A stretch of 64,000 nucleotides of DNA from Clostridiales bacterium CHKCI001 (GTDB lineage: Bacteria; Bacillota; Clostridia; Lachnospirales; Lachnospiraceae). Every line of letters starts with the position of its first letter. The first letter of the stretch is position 1. The notes beneath the pieces are model-generated. The model saw only the letters and a program-made list of their open reading frames with translations. It made no database searches and was not told the origin of the DNA. Positions 17,305-27,269 of the stretch are shown one piece after another. The stretch lies in assembly GCA_900045905.1 (NCBI GenBank), contig FCNS01000004.1:1-64000 (forward strand), read 5' to 3'. A program made the position numbers and the translations under genes.

Positions 17305-18514
17305 CCCAGAGTTTTTCTCTATGCCGAAGTGTTTGTGCAGGAACAAGTTTTCCAATAATTTTACCGTCTCGTTCTCCCTCCTCCTGCCATAAATAAAGTT
17401 TATTTAGTACAATTTTCCCATCTTTTATGCCATCTACTTCATCAATTTCTATTACATGTCTGCTCTTATCCCTTAGACGCCCCAAATATACAATAATATC
17501 TAATGCAGAAGCAATCTGCCCCCTTATTGCCATCAATGGTAAATCCATTCCCATAAGTACCATCGTTTCTAAACGAGAAAGCATATCCTGTGAACTATTT
17601 GCGTGACCCGTTGACATAGAACCTTGATGTCCTGTACACATTGCTTGAAGCATATCTAGTGCCTCTTCGGAACGTACCTCCCCAACGATTATTCGATCTG
17701 GTCGCATTCTAAGGGCATTCCGTATTAATTGACGGATTGTAATTTCATATTTTCCTTCCAGATTTGCTGGTCTTGTTTCCAATCGCACAAGATTTTTCAC
17801 GTTAACTAATTTCAATTCTGCGGAATCCTCAATCGTAATCACTCTTTCATCAGAAGGAATAAATTCCGCCAATGCTCCAAGAAATGTCGTTTTTCCAGAG
17901 CCAGTTCCACCACATACAAAAATATTATATCCACTTCGTACCAGATTGGCTAAGTCACCTGCTGCTTCACGACTAATACTATTCCAGGCAATTAACTGTT
18001 CCATTCGTATCGGTTCTTTTGAAAATCTTCTTATTGTAACGATTGGTCCATCTAATGCAATCGGCGGCAACACAATATTTACTCGGGAACCATCCTCTAG
18101 ACGAGCATCTACCATTGGAGTCGCTTCATTTACTCTTCGATTCACTCGAGATGCAATTTGCTGTATTACATCCTCCAATTTCTCTTCTGAGGAAAAGGCT
18201 TTATCAAATTTTTGAATTTTTCCATTCTTCTCTATAAATATCTGATTTGCTCCATTTACCATAATCTCTGTCACATCACTATCATCAATGGCTTCACTCA
18301 ATACGTCTAAACGCCGAAAGGAATCAAACAGTTCTTGACGATAACGATATTTCATTGGTAATGTAATATATCGTTTCTTACTTTCCTTTACAATAACTTG
18401 GTCAATCAATTCCATTAATTCTCTATCGCTAACAGAAACGGTCATATCCATTCGTTCCATAATTTTTTGATATAGATACTCTTTTAATTCATCTGTTTGT
18501 CTATTTTTATTCAA
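17246..18514 (-). CDS. tadA: TadA/CpaF-type secretion ATPase
   Basis: A 422-residue cytoplasmic hexameric ATPase that powers Flp pilus assembly. The nucleotide site is clear: Walker A CGGTGSGKTTFLGAL near residue 211, Asp box VITIEDSAEL, Walker B RPDRIIVGEVR, and His box STGHANSS. The N-terminal domain contains DVTEIMVNG. The apparent start is TTG at 18514 with GGGGAAAG upstream. It overlaps tadB by about 60 bp. Confidence 0.93.
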   Translation of the reverse strand: MNKNRQTDELKEYLYQKIMERMDMTVSVSDRELMELIDQVIVKESKKRYITLPMKYRYRQELFDSFRRLDVLSEAIDDSDVTEIMVNGANQIFIEKNGKIQKFDKAFSSEEKLEDVIQQIASRVNRRVNEATPMVDARLEDGSRVNIVLPPIALDGPIVTIRRFSKEPIRMEQLIAWNSISREAAGDLANLVRSGYNIFVCGGTGSGKTTFLGALAEFIPSDERVITIEDSAELKLVNVKNLVRLETRPANLEGKYEITIRQLIRNALRMRPDRIIVGEVRSEEALDMLQAMCTGHQGSMSTGHANSSQDMLSRLETMVLMGMDLPLMAIRGQIASALDIIVYLGRLRDKSRHVIEIDEVDGIKDGKIVLNKLYLWQEEGERDGKIIGKLVPAQTLRHREKLWDAGYQLPNLCDESISTITL

Positions 18515-18527
18515 CTATTCTTTCCCC

Positions 18528-19517
18528 TTATCGTGTCAAGTTTCTTACATAATCTCCCAATTCCCCCCATAATAACTGTTCCTCATAAGATTGCTCGCTT
18601 TTTAAACTTGTTAACTGGGGAAGTTCTAATTTTTCAATTCGCTTTAGAATCGCTTGCTCTCCGATAATTTCCATAATATGTTCAAATTCTTCTATTTTTG
18701 ACTTTGATATCCAATCAGTACAAACTGGCATATAGATTTTCTTACAAATCTTTAATATCCCATTTAAGGAAGGTCCTCCATCTGCTACATCAATAATAAT
18801 TACATCATAATGCTTTTCTCTTCTAAGTTCCTGAATGAGTCCAAGGAAATTTTCCATATTTACTGCTTCTTTATCTGCTATATAACGGACAGGTGGAATA
18901 AAATCTAGCTTTCCGACTTTGGCAATCACAGAATCTATATGTTTATTTAAACAATCTTCACTGTAATAAAACAATGCATCTGATAAATCTGCATCAAATG
19001 ATTGATCCAATATTTGTTCTAATCCAGACATTTCTTCCAAGTTCAGATAAATAACTTTCTGGGATTCTGCTAGAATCATCCCCAATACGAGACAGAAGGA
19101 CGTTTTCATACATCGTCTAATCGGAGAATAAACCCCTATAATAAAGGCTCCCTCTGACATCTTGGAATTTTTGCATTCAGGAGGAAGTAATGCTTCATAA
19201 CAATCCATAAGTTCTCTCACCATATATTCTGCTGACTGATATTTATAAATTGCCTTACATTCATCAATTTCTGTTATTTCTTTCATTTCAGTTAAATATA
19301 AAATTTTTTGGATATTCCAAGATTTAATCTCTGGTTTCATTGCCTCTTGACTAATTAACAGAATATGAATGAAATGCTCTTTCGTATAATCTTCTATCGC
19401 TTTCATAGTCGTAAAATGTATCATATGAAATACAGCTTTTTCTTTTCGATTCAAATAGTCAGTTAATCTCTGTGCATAATTTTGATCAATGTCATATACA
19501 GCCAGCACCTTTTTCAT
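18528..19517 (-). CDS. tadZ: TadZ/CpaE-like ATPase
   Basis: A 329-residue protein with an N-terminal receiver-like region (about 1-110) and a ParA/MinD-type P-loop domain. The Walker A region reads GVYSPIRRCMKTSF, a deviant form keeping the KT pair. YDVIIIDVADGG is the Walker B-like strand. TadZ proteins localise the pilus apparatus in the cell. Start ATG 19517 is chosen because GGAGG lies 7 nt upstream; a GTG directly before it is also in frame. Confidence 0.8.
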   Translation of the reverse strand: MKKVLAVYDIDQNYAQRLTDYLNRKEKAVFHMIHFTTMKAIEDYTKEHFIHILLISQEAMKPEIKSWNIQKILYLTEMKEITEIDECKAIYKYQSAEYMVRELMDCYEALLPPECKNSKMSEGAFIIGVYSPIRRCMKTSFCLVLGMILAESQKVIYLNLEEMSGLEQILDQSFDADLSDALFYYSEDCLNKHIDSVIAKVGKLDFIPPVRYIADKEAVNMENFLGLIQELRREKHYDVIIIDVADGGPSLNGILKICKKIYMPVCTDWISKSKIEEFEHIMEIIGEQAILKRIEKLELPQLTSLKSEQSYEEQLLWGELGDYVRNLTR

Positions 19518-19621
19518 CACTTACCTCCTAACGCTATCTATAATAAAAACAAATCTTCACATTTTTTGATTTCCTATTTACAAACTAAAATTAAACTAGT
19601 TTTATTCCACCTTAAAACAAA

Positions 19622-19652
19622 CATCCGTAATCCACTTTGCTACTTGCTTATA
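19622..19652. repeat. solo copy of the dispersed repeat's shared segment
   Basis: CATCCGTAATCCACTTTGC then TACTTGCTTATAA matches the shared segment of the structured repeat family. No cloverleaf follows. The stop codon of the prepilin peptidase gene (19648-19650) lies inside it. It separates the first gene of the tad operon from tadZ. Confidence 0.55.
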
Positions 19653-20142
19653 AAACATACTTCATAATCCAATATCCAACAAGAATACAAAGAGCAAAAC
19701 TAATTGGTTTAGCACCTGGCAAACCATTTCTCCATGCTTTGGTACGTCCCTGTAATAAATGAATTATAAATTGATATGTTGTAATCATTCTGCTACAAAA
19801 ATTTCTCTGATAAATCATCTGAACCAATCCGATACACGCAGCTACCATTAAGGCTATAAAAACACAAAACCATATACTCCAATCCCGAAGCCACCCTGCC
19901 ATAATTCCGATTAATTTTACATCTGCTCCACCAATCGCTCCGATAAAAAATCCAATGGATGAAATAAAAAATCCCCCTAAACAAAAAATAATATAAACTT
20001 CAGCCTCTTCACTAAAAAAGGCATCTATTAATCCAATCAAAAATAAAATTCCCATCCACCAATTTGGAATACGCTTTATTTTTATATCCATTACTGTCGT
20101 AACAACTAGAAATCCAGATATTATCAGATCTTTTGTTCCAAT
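19648..20142 (-). CDS. A24 family prepilin peptidase, apparent ATT start
   Basis: A polytopic membrane protease for prepilin leader cleavage. The second catalytic Asp is in GGADVKL, and the first in VMDIKIKRIPNWW. A start at the first in-frame ATG (20091) would begin right at the catalytic Asp and delete the first membrane helix. Upstream the frame stays open and encodes IGTKDLIISGFLVVTTV, exactly the missing helix. The only candidate initiator there is ATT at 20142, with AAGGAGG six bases before it. The 164-residue product then has normal family length. It is the first gene of the tad operon. Confidence 0.78.
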   Translation of the reverse strand: MGTKDLIISGFLVVTTVMDIKIKRIPNWWMGILFLIGLIDAFFSEEAEVYIIFCLGGFFISSIGFFIGAIGGADVKLIGIMAGWLRDWSIWFCVFIALMVAACIGLVQMIYQRNFCSRMITTYQFIIHLLQGRTKAWRNGLPGAKPISFALCILVGYWIMKYVL

Positions 20143-20450
20143 TAATCACCTCCTTCTTTGTTCTAGAACCATTCAGAAATTTCTGATAAGCTTATTTTAA
20201 CGCAACCATTTATTTTGTCAATCATTTTTGATAATATTTCTAATTTTATAGTTTTTATATACATATTGTGGAATTTTATTCATACAATATGTATTTTTAG
20301 TTAATACATATATACAATTATCTAGTTGGAAATAAAAAAATATCTTATTTCATAACTCATATCAATTATATAAAATAAAAAATGTCATATAAAAAGACGT
20401 TGATTCTTAAAATTGAATCAACGTCTTTTTTGTGTTCTTAGTAAATTTTT
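20143..20450. other. intergenic region upstream of the tad operon
   Basis: Very AT-rich, and probably contains the promoter of the tad operon on the minus strand. The only distinct element is the glgB-side hairpin at 20391-20430. No ORF was seen. Confidence 0.4.
20391..20430 (-). terminator. terminator downstream of glgB
   Basis: AAAAAGACGTTGATTC pairs with GAATCAACGTCTTTTT around an 8-nt loop, giving a T-run on either strand. It lies just beyond the glgB stop codon. Confidence 0.85.
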
Positions 20451-22346
20451 TTAATCTTCATCAAATTTTAATATACAAGCTCCATAGCCTTGTAAATCTA
20501 ATTCTAAGGAATATGGCATTCCGTTATACTCTACTTTCTGCGGTTTTAATATCTTCCGCTCTTCTTTTTTATAATATCCATGCTCGTTATCTAACAAAAT
20601 CTGATATTTTCTGTTTTCTGGAACACCAATGCGATATCCTTTTCTCTCTACTGGAGTGAAGCTGCATACATAAATTAAGCTATTTTTTCTTTTGTTATTT
20701 CTTCGAATAAAGCTGAATACACTATTTTCAGCATCATCTGCATTGATCCATTGGAATCCTTCCCAGCTCTGATCTAATTCAAATCCTGAAGAATATTTCT
20801 TATAAACCTTTAATAAATCAGAAACATATGCCTGCAAGTTTCGATGTCTTTCATCTCCAAGCAGATACCAATCCAATGCCTTGGCCTCGTTCCATTCTGC
20901 CCACTGTCCAAAATCTTGTCCCATAAACAATAGTTTTTTGCCTGGATGTCCCATCATAAATGTATATGCTGTTTTTAATTGACGGAACTTATCTCCATCC
21001 CATCCTGGCATTTTACTAAGCATTGATCTTTTTAAATGAACCACCTCGTCATGGGAAAGAACTAAAATATAATTCTCACTAAATGCATAAGTCATACTAA
21101 ATGTCATTTTATTATGATGATATTTACGATAAATCGGATCCATCTGCATATATTCAAGGAAATCATGCATCCATCCCATATTCCACTTAAACGTAAAGCC
21201 AAGTCCTCCATCTTCTGGTGGTCTTGTCACAAGTGGCCATGCTGTTGATTCTTCTGCAATCATCATAACACCTGGATTTCTCTTCATCAACATACTATTC
21301 AAATGCTTAAAGAATTCAATTGCTTCCAAATTTTCATGTCCGCCATAAATATTTGGAACCCAGTTTCCTGGCGTTTTACCATAATCCAAATAAAGCATGG
21401 AAGCAACCGCATCAACACGCAGTCCATCAATATGAAACTTTTCAACCCAGAACAGTGCGTTTGCAAGTAGGAAATTAACTACTTCATTTCTGCCATAATC
21501 GAAGATTTTGGTTCCCCAATCTGGATGCTCTCCTTTTCTTGGATCGGCATATTCATACGTTGGTGTTCCATCAAACTCTGCCAAACCATGTGCATCTCTT
21601 GGGAAATGAGCTGGTACCCAGTCTAAAATAACCCCAATTCCATTACTATGCATCTTATCAATAAAATACATAAAATCAGTTGGACTTCCATAACGAGAGG
21701 TTGGGGAATAATACCCCGTTACTTGATACCCCCAAGAACCATCAAATGGATGTTCTGCAATTCCCATCAATTCAACATGAGTATAGCCCATCTGTTTTAT
21801 ATAGTCTACAAGTTCATCTGCTAGTTCTTTATAATTATAGAACCATTCATGTGTACTGTCAAAACGCTTTCTCCATGAACCAGGATGGACTTCATATATA
21901 GACATTGGTTCTTTTGTCATATCTCTCTTTTTTCTCTTACTCATCCATGATTTATCTGACCATTCATAACTTAGATCGGCTATCACAGAAGCTGTTCCAG
22001 GACGATATTCTGATTGATTAGCATATGGATCCGCTTTAAAAAGAACTCTTCCATTATAAGTATAAATTGCAAATTTATACATTTGCCCAATTTTAGCTCC
22101 TGGAATAAATCCATCCCATATCCCGCTAGATTCTACTGGTTCCAAACAGTCATTAAACTCCCAGTTATTGAACTCTCCTATCACATTTACAGCTTTGGCA
22201 TTAGGGGCCCAAACAGCAAAATATACTCCTTCCTGTCCTTCCACGGTCATTGCATGTGCCCCTAATTTTTCATAAATTTCATAGTGCCTTCCAAGTCCAA
22301 ATAGATAACAGTCTGTTTGAGAAAGCATTTTTTCACTTCTCACCAA
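20451..22346 (-). CDS. glgB: 1,4-alpha-glucan branching enzyme
   Basis: Introduces alpha-1,6 branches into glycogen. It has an N-terminal CBM48 domain (VYFAVWAPNAKAVNVIGEFNNW), a GH13 barrel with region I DWVPAHF, region II GLRVDAVASM (nucleophile Asp), the Glu region MIAEESTAWP and region IV LSHDEVVH, and a C-terminal all-beta domain. Length of about 631 residues fits the GlgB family. The start is uncertain. GGAGG at 22351-22355 fits TTG 22346 or GTG 22343, while the frame is open from 22361 and an ATG occurs at 22328. No other glycogen gene lies nearby. Confidence 0.94.
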   Translation of the reverse strand: MVRSEKMLSQTDCYLFGLGRHYEIYEKLGAHAMTVEGQEGVYFAVWAPNAKAVNVIGEFNNWEFNDCLEPVESSGIWDGFIPGAKIGQMYKFAIYTYNGRVLFKADPYANQSEYRPGTASVIADLSYEWSDKSWMSKRKKRDMTKEPMSIYEVHPGSWRKRFDSTHEWFYNYKELADELVDYIKQMGYTHVELMGIAEHPFDGSWGYQVTGYYSPTSRYGSPTDFMYFIDKMHSNGIGVILDWVPAHFPRDAHGLAEFDGTPTYEYADPRKGEHPDWGTKIFDYGRNEVVNFLLANALFWVEKFHIDGLRVDAVASMLYLDYGKTPGNWVPNIYGGHENLEAIEFFKHLNSMLMKRNPGVMMIAEESTAWPLVTRPPEDGGLGFTFKWNMGWMHDFLEYMQMDPIYRKYHHNKMTFSMTYAFSENYILVLSHDEVVHLKRSMLSKMPGWDGDKFRQLKTAYTFMMGHPGKKLLFMGQDFGQWAEWNEAKALDWYLLGDERHRNLQAYVSDLLKVYKKYSSGFELDQSWEGFQWINADDAENSVFSFIRRNNKRKNSLIYVCSFTPVERKGYRIGVPENRKYQILLDNEHGYYKKEERKILKPQKVEYNGMPYSLELDLQGYGACILKFDED

Positions 22347-22468
22347 AAATTCCACCTCCAAAATTAATATTTTCTACCATTATACTATCCAAATTTTGAA
22401 CAAGCAAGACATTTTCCTACGATTTTATATAAAAATCCTGTGATTTTTTACCTTTTTTCTAAGATTCT

Positions 22469-24412
22469 TTACTTTTTTTCTAAGCGAATCTGGATACTTT
22501 CCACACGCAGACTTTTTCCGCTTGTACCAGCTTTTTCTCCGTTTGATACCCAATCTTGCCAGCCAATATTCTGCACATGCGCGCGATAAACAACATCATA
22601 TTGCTCTGCCAATTCACCTGTCAAGCGAATCTCAATTGCTTCCATACGAAGTCCTTTTCCTGTTTGCCCACTTGTTTTTCCATCGGCAACCCATGAATTC
22701 CATCCAGTATTTTGAATATGAGTACGATACTCAATCGAACCATCTAAGAATGGATCTACAAGAGAAATCTTAATTGCTTCCATACGGAGATTCTTCCCAG
22801 TTGTACCTGACTTTTCTCCATCTAATTTCCAATCTTGCCAACCAATGTTTTGTACATGTGCAGAATATGTAACCGATATTGTCCCTGTTATAAATGGACG
22901 ATCGGTACTTCCAGGAGCTTCTCCTCCTTTCTGAACTAATCGGATCTCAACCGCCTCCAAACGCTTATCCATAGCAACCGTTCCTGCCTCTGCTCCATTT
23001 GAAGTCCAACCTAGCCAACCATAATCCTGTGCATGTACACGATAATAAACATCATATTGTTCATCCATTTTTCCAGTTAAACGTATCTTTAATGCTTCCA
23101 ATCGAAGACTTTTGCCTGTCGTACCACTAATAGCTCCATTACCAACAAAATTCTGCCATTTTCCATCTATATAAGAAGCATATTCTACGCCTCCATTGAT
23201 ACGCTGATTCGTCAAATGAATTTTAATCGCTTCTACTCGTCTTCCCTGACCAGTTGTTCCTCCTTTCACTCCATTGGAAACTTCATTCATCCATCCAATA
23301 TTTTGCGCATGAATCGAATAACTGATACTATTATCTGGAAGTTCTGAATCTTCATAGTACTTTTCGTCACTTAATTCTGGATATATAAACTCTTTATATC
23401 CAACACCTGAAAAATCTCCAACCGAAATATGATTTTGAGAGAATTTTTCTTTTCCACTTACTACTGTGTTCCCTCCGACTAAAAAATATGTATAAGAAGG
23501 CTTATTTCCTGCATCATCCCATGTAACATCAACAGCATACCATTTTCCATCTTCCATCTGAACATAATTCCATAAATGTGGAACACTTTCTTCCTGAGAT
23601 GCCGTTCCTACTACACATACACATGGAATTCCAGCTCTATCACAGAGCCACTTAAATGCTTCTCCATATCCTTCACATACTGCAACTCCATCCATTAAAG
23701 CTCCGTATGGTTCATTTACATGATCTGCTCCTTCTTTATAAACTACCGTTTCACATAAATAGTCATGAATTCCCTTCACGATCTGATAACGATTATTTCC
23801 TTCGAATTTCAAATTCTCTAATTTATCATTTAAACTTGTAACTTCCTTCTCTGTATAACGAGCTACAACATCATAATAAATAGAACCTACATTGTAATAG
23901 ATCTTCCCATCTTCTTCTATTCTTTGATAACTCCACAAATATTTGGATGCAGGAATATCTAACCAGTATAATTCTGGATAATCCTTTGACAATGCATCAA
24001 TTACATTCTGCATTGTTTTATTTAATTCAGTTCTCAACTCTTCTCTTTTCTTTTCAAATTCTTGCTCATTAGTTGCTGAAAAGCTCAAATCCTCTGGCCA
24101 TACTAGCTGCATTTTTCCCTGAGATATCGTCATATTTTTCAGCTGGTCATAAACTTGCTTTTCTGTTTTCGTTAATTGAGAATAATAATTCACTCCAACT
24201 TCTTCTAAGTATAATGGAGCTACAGCATCTTTCCCTTTTTTTATATTCTCCCTAAATCCCTCTTTTAAAGTTTCTCCAACCTCTTCTTTGTATCCTTCTT
24301 CGTTTACTTCCTGTTCCAATACAGTTGTATCCGCTTTCTCTGCATATGCTGGTATACCAGTTCCAAGCATAACCGACATACCCAATAACATAAGCCATTG
24401 TCTTTTTCTCAT
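22469..24412 (-). CDS. secreted transglutaminase-like protein with six ChW repeats
   Basis: A 647-residue surface protein. A signal peptide (MRKRQWLMLLGMSVMLGT, cleaved after AYA) is followed by a transglutaminase/protease-like core with the Cys-His-Asp triad (GVAVCEGYGEAF, HLWNYV, DVTWDD) near residues 230-290. The C-terminus has six clostridial hydrophobic-W (ChW) repeats of about 50 residues, pattern Y-xHVQ-x-GW...SGT-GK-LR-EAI-I-L. ATG 24412 is chosen because AGAGGA precedes it, and the 11-codon upstream extension would spoil the signal peptide. The core may process or crosslink surface proteins (inference). Confidence 0.85.
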   Translation of the reverse strand: MRKRQWLMLLGMSVMLGTGIPAYAEKADTTVLEQEVNEEGYKEEVGETLKEGFRENIKKGKDAVAPLYLEEVGVNYYSQLTKTEKQVYDQLKNMTISQGKMQLVWPEDLSFSATNEQEFEKKREELRTELNKTMQNVIDALSKDYPELYWLDIPASKYLWSYQRIEEDGKIYYNVGSIYYDVVARYTEKEVTSLNDKLENLKFEGNNRYQIVKGIHDYLCETVVYKEGADHVNEPYGALMDGVAVCEGYGEAFKWLCDRAGIPCVCVVGTASQEESVPHLWNYVQMEDGKWYAVDVTWDDAGNKPSYTYFLVGGNTVVSGKEKFSQNHISVGDFSGVGYKEFIYPELSDEKYYEDSELPDNSISYSIHAQNIGWMNEVSNGVKGGTTGQGRRVEAIKIHLTNQRINGGVEYASYIDGKWQNFVGNGAISGTTGKSLRLEALKIRLTGKMDEQYDVYYRVHAQDYGWLGWTSNGAEAGTVAMDKRLEAVEIRLVQKGGEAPGSTDRPFITGTISVTYSAHVQNIGWQDWKLDGEKSGTTGKNLRMEAIKISLVDPFLDGSIEYRTHIQNTGWNSWVADGKTSGQTGKGLRMEAIEIRLTGELAEQYDVVYRAHVQNIGWQDWVSNGEKAGTSGKSLRVESIQIRLEKK

Positions 24413-24605
24413 TGTTTCCTCTACCTTTCCTTCTTCACTTATCACGTTTTGTCTCGATCACTATGTCAATATTAGAATACCATATTTAATTCTATAACGC
24501 AACTTCCGAATTGTGATAGATAGCCTCCCTTCCTTCTTAAATTCTATCTACTTCAAAACTTTCTAACGTTCACTACACATTTAGAATCAACGCACTGCAC
24601 AGAAT

Positions 24606-26343
24606 ATCTTAATCACTTATAGTGTTCTCTAATACTCATTGGACGTTATCTACCAACTAGAAACACCTATGTTTCAATCACTTATAGTGTTCTCTAATAC
24701 GCTAATTTAAAAGAATGGGAGGTAGAGGAATGATGTTTCAATCACTTATAGTGTTCTCTAATACAGGTAATAGAAGCGGCGACTTATCGGACTACGCCGG
24801 TTTCAATCACTTATAGTGTTCTCTAATACACTTACTGTTGGTTGTTCTGTTTCGTAATTAATTTGTTTCAATCACTTATAGTGTTCTCTAATACCAATGT
24901 ACAAAGAGAATTATTTTATTGTCCTATTTTGTTTCAATCACTTATAGTGTTCTCTAATACCCATTTCTTTTTTCTTTCTGTTCATTGCAATCCCAGTTTC
25001 AATCACTTATAGTGTTCTCTAATACAGGATATATTAGAAAATTACTACAATCCTTGTTGGTTTCAATCACTTATAGTGTTCTCTAATACCTAATTTTGGT
25101 GAAGATATTTATACATCTGACGTAGGTTTCAATCACTTATAGTGTTCTCTAATACAGGTAATAGAAGCGGCGACTTTCTAAACTCGTCAATTACAGTTTC
25201 AATCACTTATAGTGTTCTCTAATACAAACTTAGTATCGTTCAACAAGTTTTGAGAGTTTTGTTTCAATCACTTATAGTGTTCTCTAATACCAAGAGTTTG
25301 GGGATTTCTAACAGATGCTATAAAGTTTCAATCACTTATAGTGTTCTCTAATACATGGATGTCAAGATGAGCAAACCAGAAAAGGAGAGGTTTCAATCAC
25401 TTATAGTGTTCTCTAATACGCTTTAGAATTATTTCGTATCAGAAAAAATTCTAAGTTTCAATCACTTATAGTGTTCTCTAATACTTTCTGGTTTTTCTGT
25501 TTGCGACAAATCGTCAGGGATGTTTCAATCACTTATAGTGTTCTCTAATACACCGTTGCGGACTGCGATTAGGAGAAGCGTTCGCACGTTTCAATCACTT
25601 ATAGTGTTCTCTAATACCTGGTATATTTTACGTGAACATTATATGAACATCAGTTTCAATCACTTATAGTGTTCTCTAATACGGTGAAAGATACCGAATC
25701 CATCCTCACTCTCTTAAGTTTCAATCACTTATAGTGTTCTCTAATACATATAGAGATAAGACGTTTGAACCGTGCCGAATAGGTTTCAATCACTTATAGT
25801 GTTCTCTAATACATGGAAAAATTGTACAACTAGAAAAGAACGAGAAAAGTTTCAATCACTTATAGTGTTCTCTAATACGTTATCAAGACTCTTCTGACGA
25901 AGAGTGGATTATCATGTTTCAATCACTTATAGTGTTCTCTAATACACATTCCTGGATATGGAAAGAAGGGAAGCGGATGGATGTTTCAATCACTTATAGT
26001 GTTCTCTAATACGTAGATGATGTACCATCTTTAGTAGGAGTTTATTTAGTTTCAATCACTTATAGTGTTCTCTAATACACTTATACGACTTATGCAAATG
26101 ATCGTTATGAACGCAGTTTCAATCACTTATAGTGTTCTCTAATACCAAAGACAAGATACGTGATGCGTTCTTAGGGATGCGTTTCAATCACTTATAGTGT
26201 TCTCTAATACAGGACGCATTATAGGAGTCAGAGGGTTTCAAACTTTAGTTTCAATCACTTATAGTGTTCTCTAATACTTGCAATTCGTCATTGAGAGACA
26301 AAATACGTTTCGCGTTTCAATCACTTATAGTGTTCTCTAATAC
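24606..26343 (-). CRISPR. CRISPR array, 27 repeats of 30 bp, class 1-type repeat
   Basis: Twenty-seven copies of a 30-bp repeat (plus-strand start GTTTCAATCACTT, end GTTCTCTAATAC) are spaced by 34-40 bp unique spacers, giving 26 spacers. The copy at 24606-24635 is degenerate at its first bases, which marks the distal end. The other end meets a very AT-rich leader. On the minus strand the repeat ends in GATTGAAAC, as in type I-B and type III systems, so I infer minus-strand transcription. Inner repeats appear identical. No cas gene lies in the window. Confidence 0.97.
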
Positions 26344-26902
26344 CCATTTTTTTATTATAATATCATACTTTCTTTAAATTGAAAATACTTTTTATGTTTT
26401 TTATTATTTCATTTTTTGTTTATTACATGGTATTTTTTCAAAAGTCTATCCCCACCTATTTTTGCACTATTCCACATCGACTTCAATTCTCAGTAAATAT
26501 ATTCTTCTACTTATAAAAGGATATTTCTGTTAACTACTCAACAATAAGCTATCGAATTTCCTATTTCGTCCTACATTGCATTCCTCTATAAATGAAGGTT
26601 GTGATTTACCTACAATACTCCATTAAATCTTTCTTCTCTAAACTGAATAAAATGAATTTATAAAGTCTATGACCAATTTTCACAGTGAATACCTTTTACT
26701 ATATTTTATAGATTACACATTCATTTCTTTTATCATTCTTTCCAACACAAATCTGCCAAAATTCTTCTATGACAAGATATAACTTAGATTTATTATTTTC
26801 AGTCTATCATAGCATTTTTTATTTGACAAGTAATAGAAACGTATATTTCAAGTAAAGAGCCAAAACATTATTTAGAAATACTAAGTTTTAGCTCCTTATG
26901 TT
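26344..26902 (-). promoter_or_regulatory. probable CRISPR leader and gene-free flank
   Basis: The first ~100 bp next to the last intact repeat is extremely AT-rich and lies at the expected leader side. Beyond it I see no ORF, RNA gene or repeat up to the AraC-type gene. The leader assignment rests on repeat orientation and the position of the degenerate repeat. Confidence 0.5.
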
Positions 26903-27262
26903 TCAGTAAAATAAATGAATAATTGGATATTGAATAGATAATGGAATCGCTATTTTCTGATTACGATAACTAGATGGTGTAATCTGAAATTTTTTATAAA
27001 AAGAACGTGTAAATCCCTCATGTGATTGAAAATGATTGTTCATAGCAATTTCCATAACATTTTTCTCTGTATGGATTAACTCATTGGCACCTTGCGTTAA
27101 GAAAATATCACGAATATATTCCTGCAATGTTTTCTTTAAATACTGCTTGAACATTCTATCTGCATGGTGCCTTGAATATCCAATATTAGAACAAACATTT
27201 TCAACGCTAAAATCTTCTTCTTTAAAATGCATATGTATATAATCCTGCATCTGCTGAGCCAT
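26903..27262 (-). CDS. AraC-type DNA-binding protein (domain only)
   Basis: A 119-residue protein made only of the double helix-turn-helix AraC DNA-binding domain: SVENVCSNIGYSRHHADRMFK for the first motif and NHFQSHEGFTRSFYKKFQITPSSYR for the second. There is no ligand-binding domain, as in the MarA/SoxS size class. It starts 7 bp after the stop of the membrane-anchored protein gene and probably ends a three-gene operon with it and the matrixin-like gene. The last ~15 residues are not conserved-looking. Confidence 0.82.
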   Translation of the reverse strand: MAQQMQDYIHMHFKEEDFSVENVCSNIGYSRHHADRMFKQYLKKTLQEYIRDIFLTQGANELIHTEKNVMEIAMNNHFQSHEGFTRSFYKKFQITPSSYRNQKIAIPLSIQYPIIHLFY

Positions 27263-27269
27263 CGCAATT

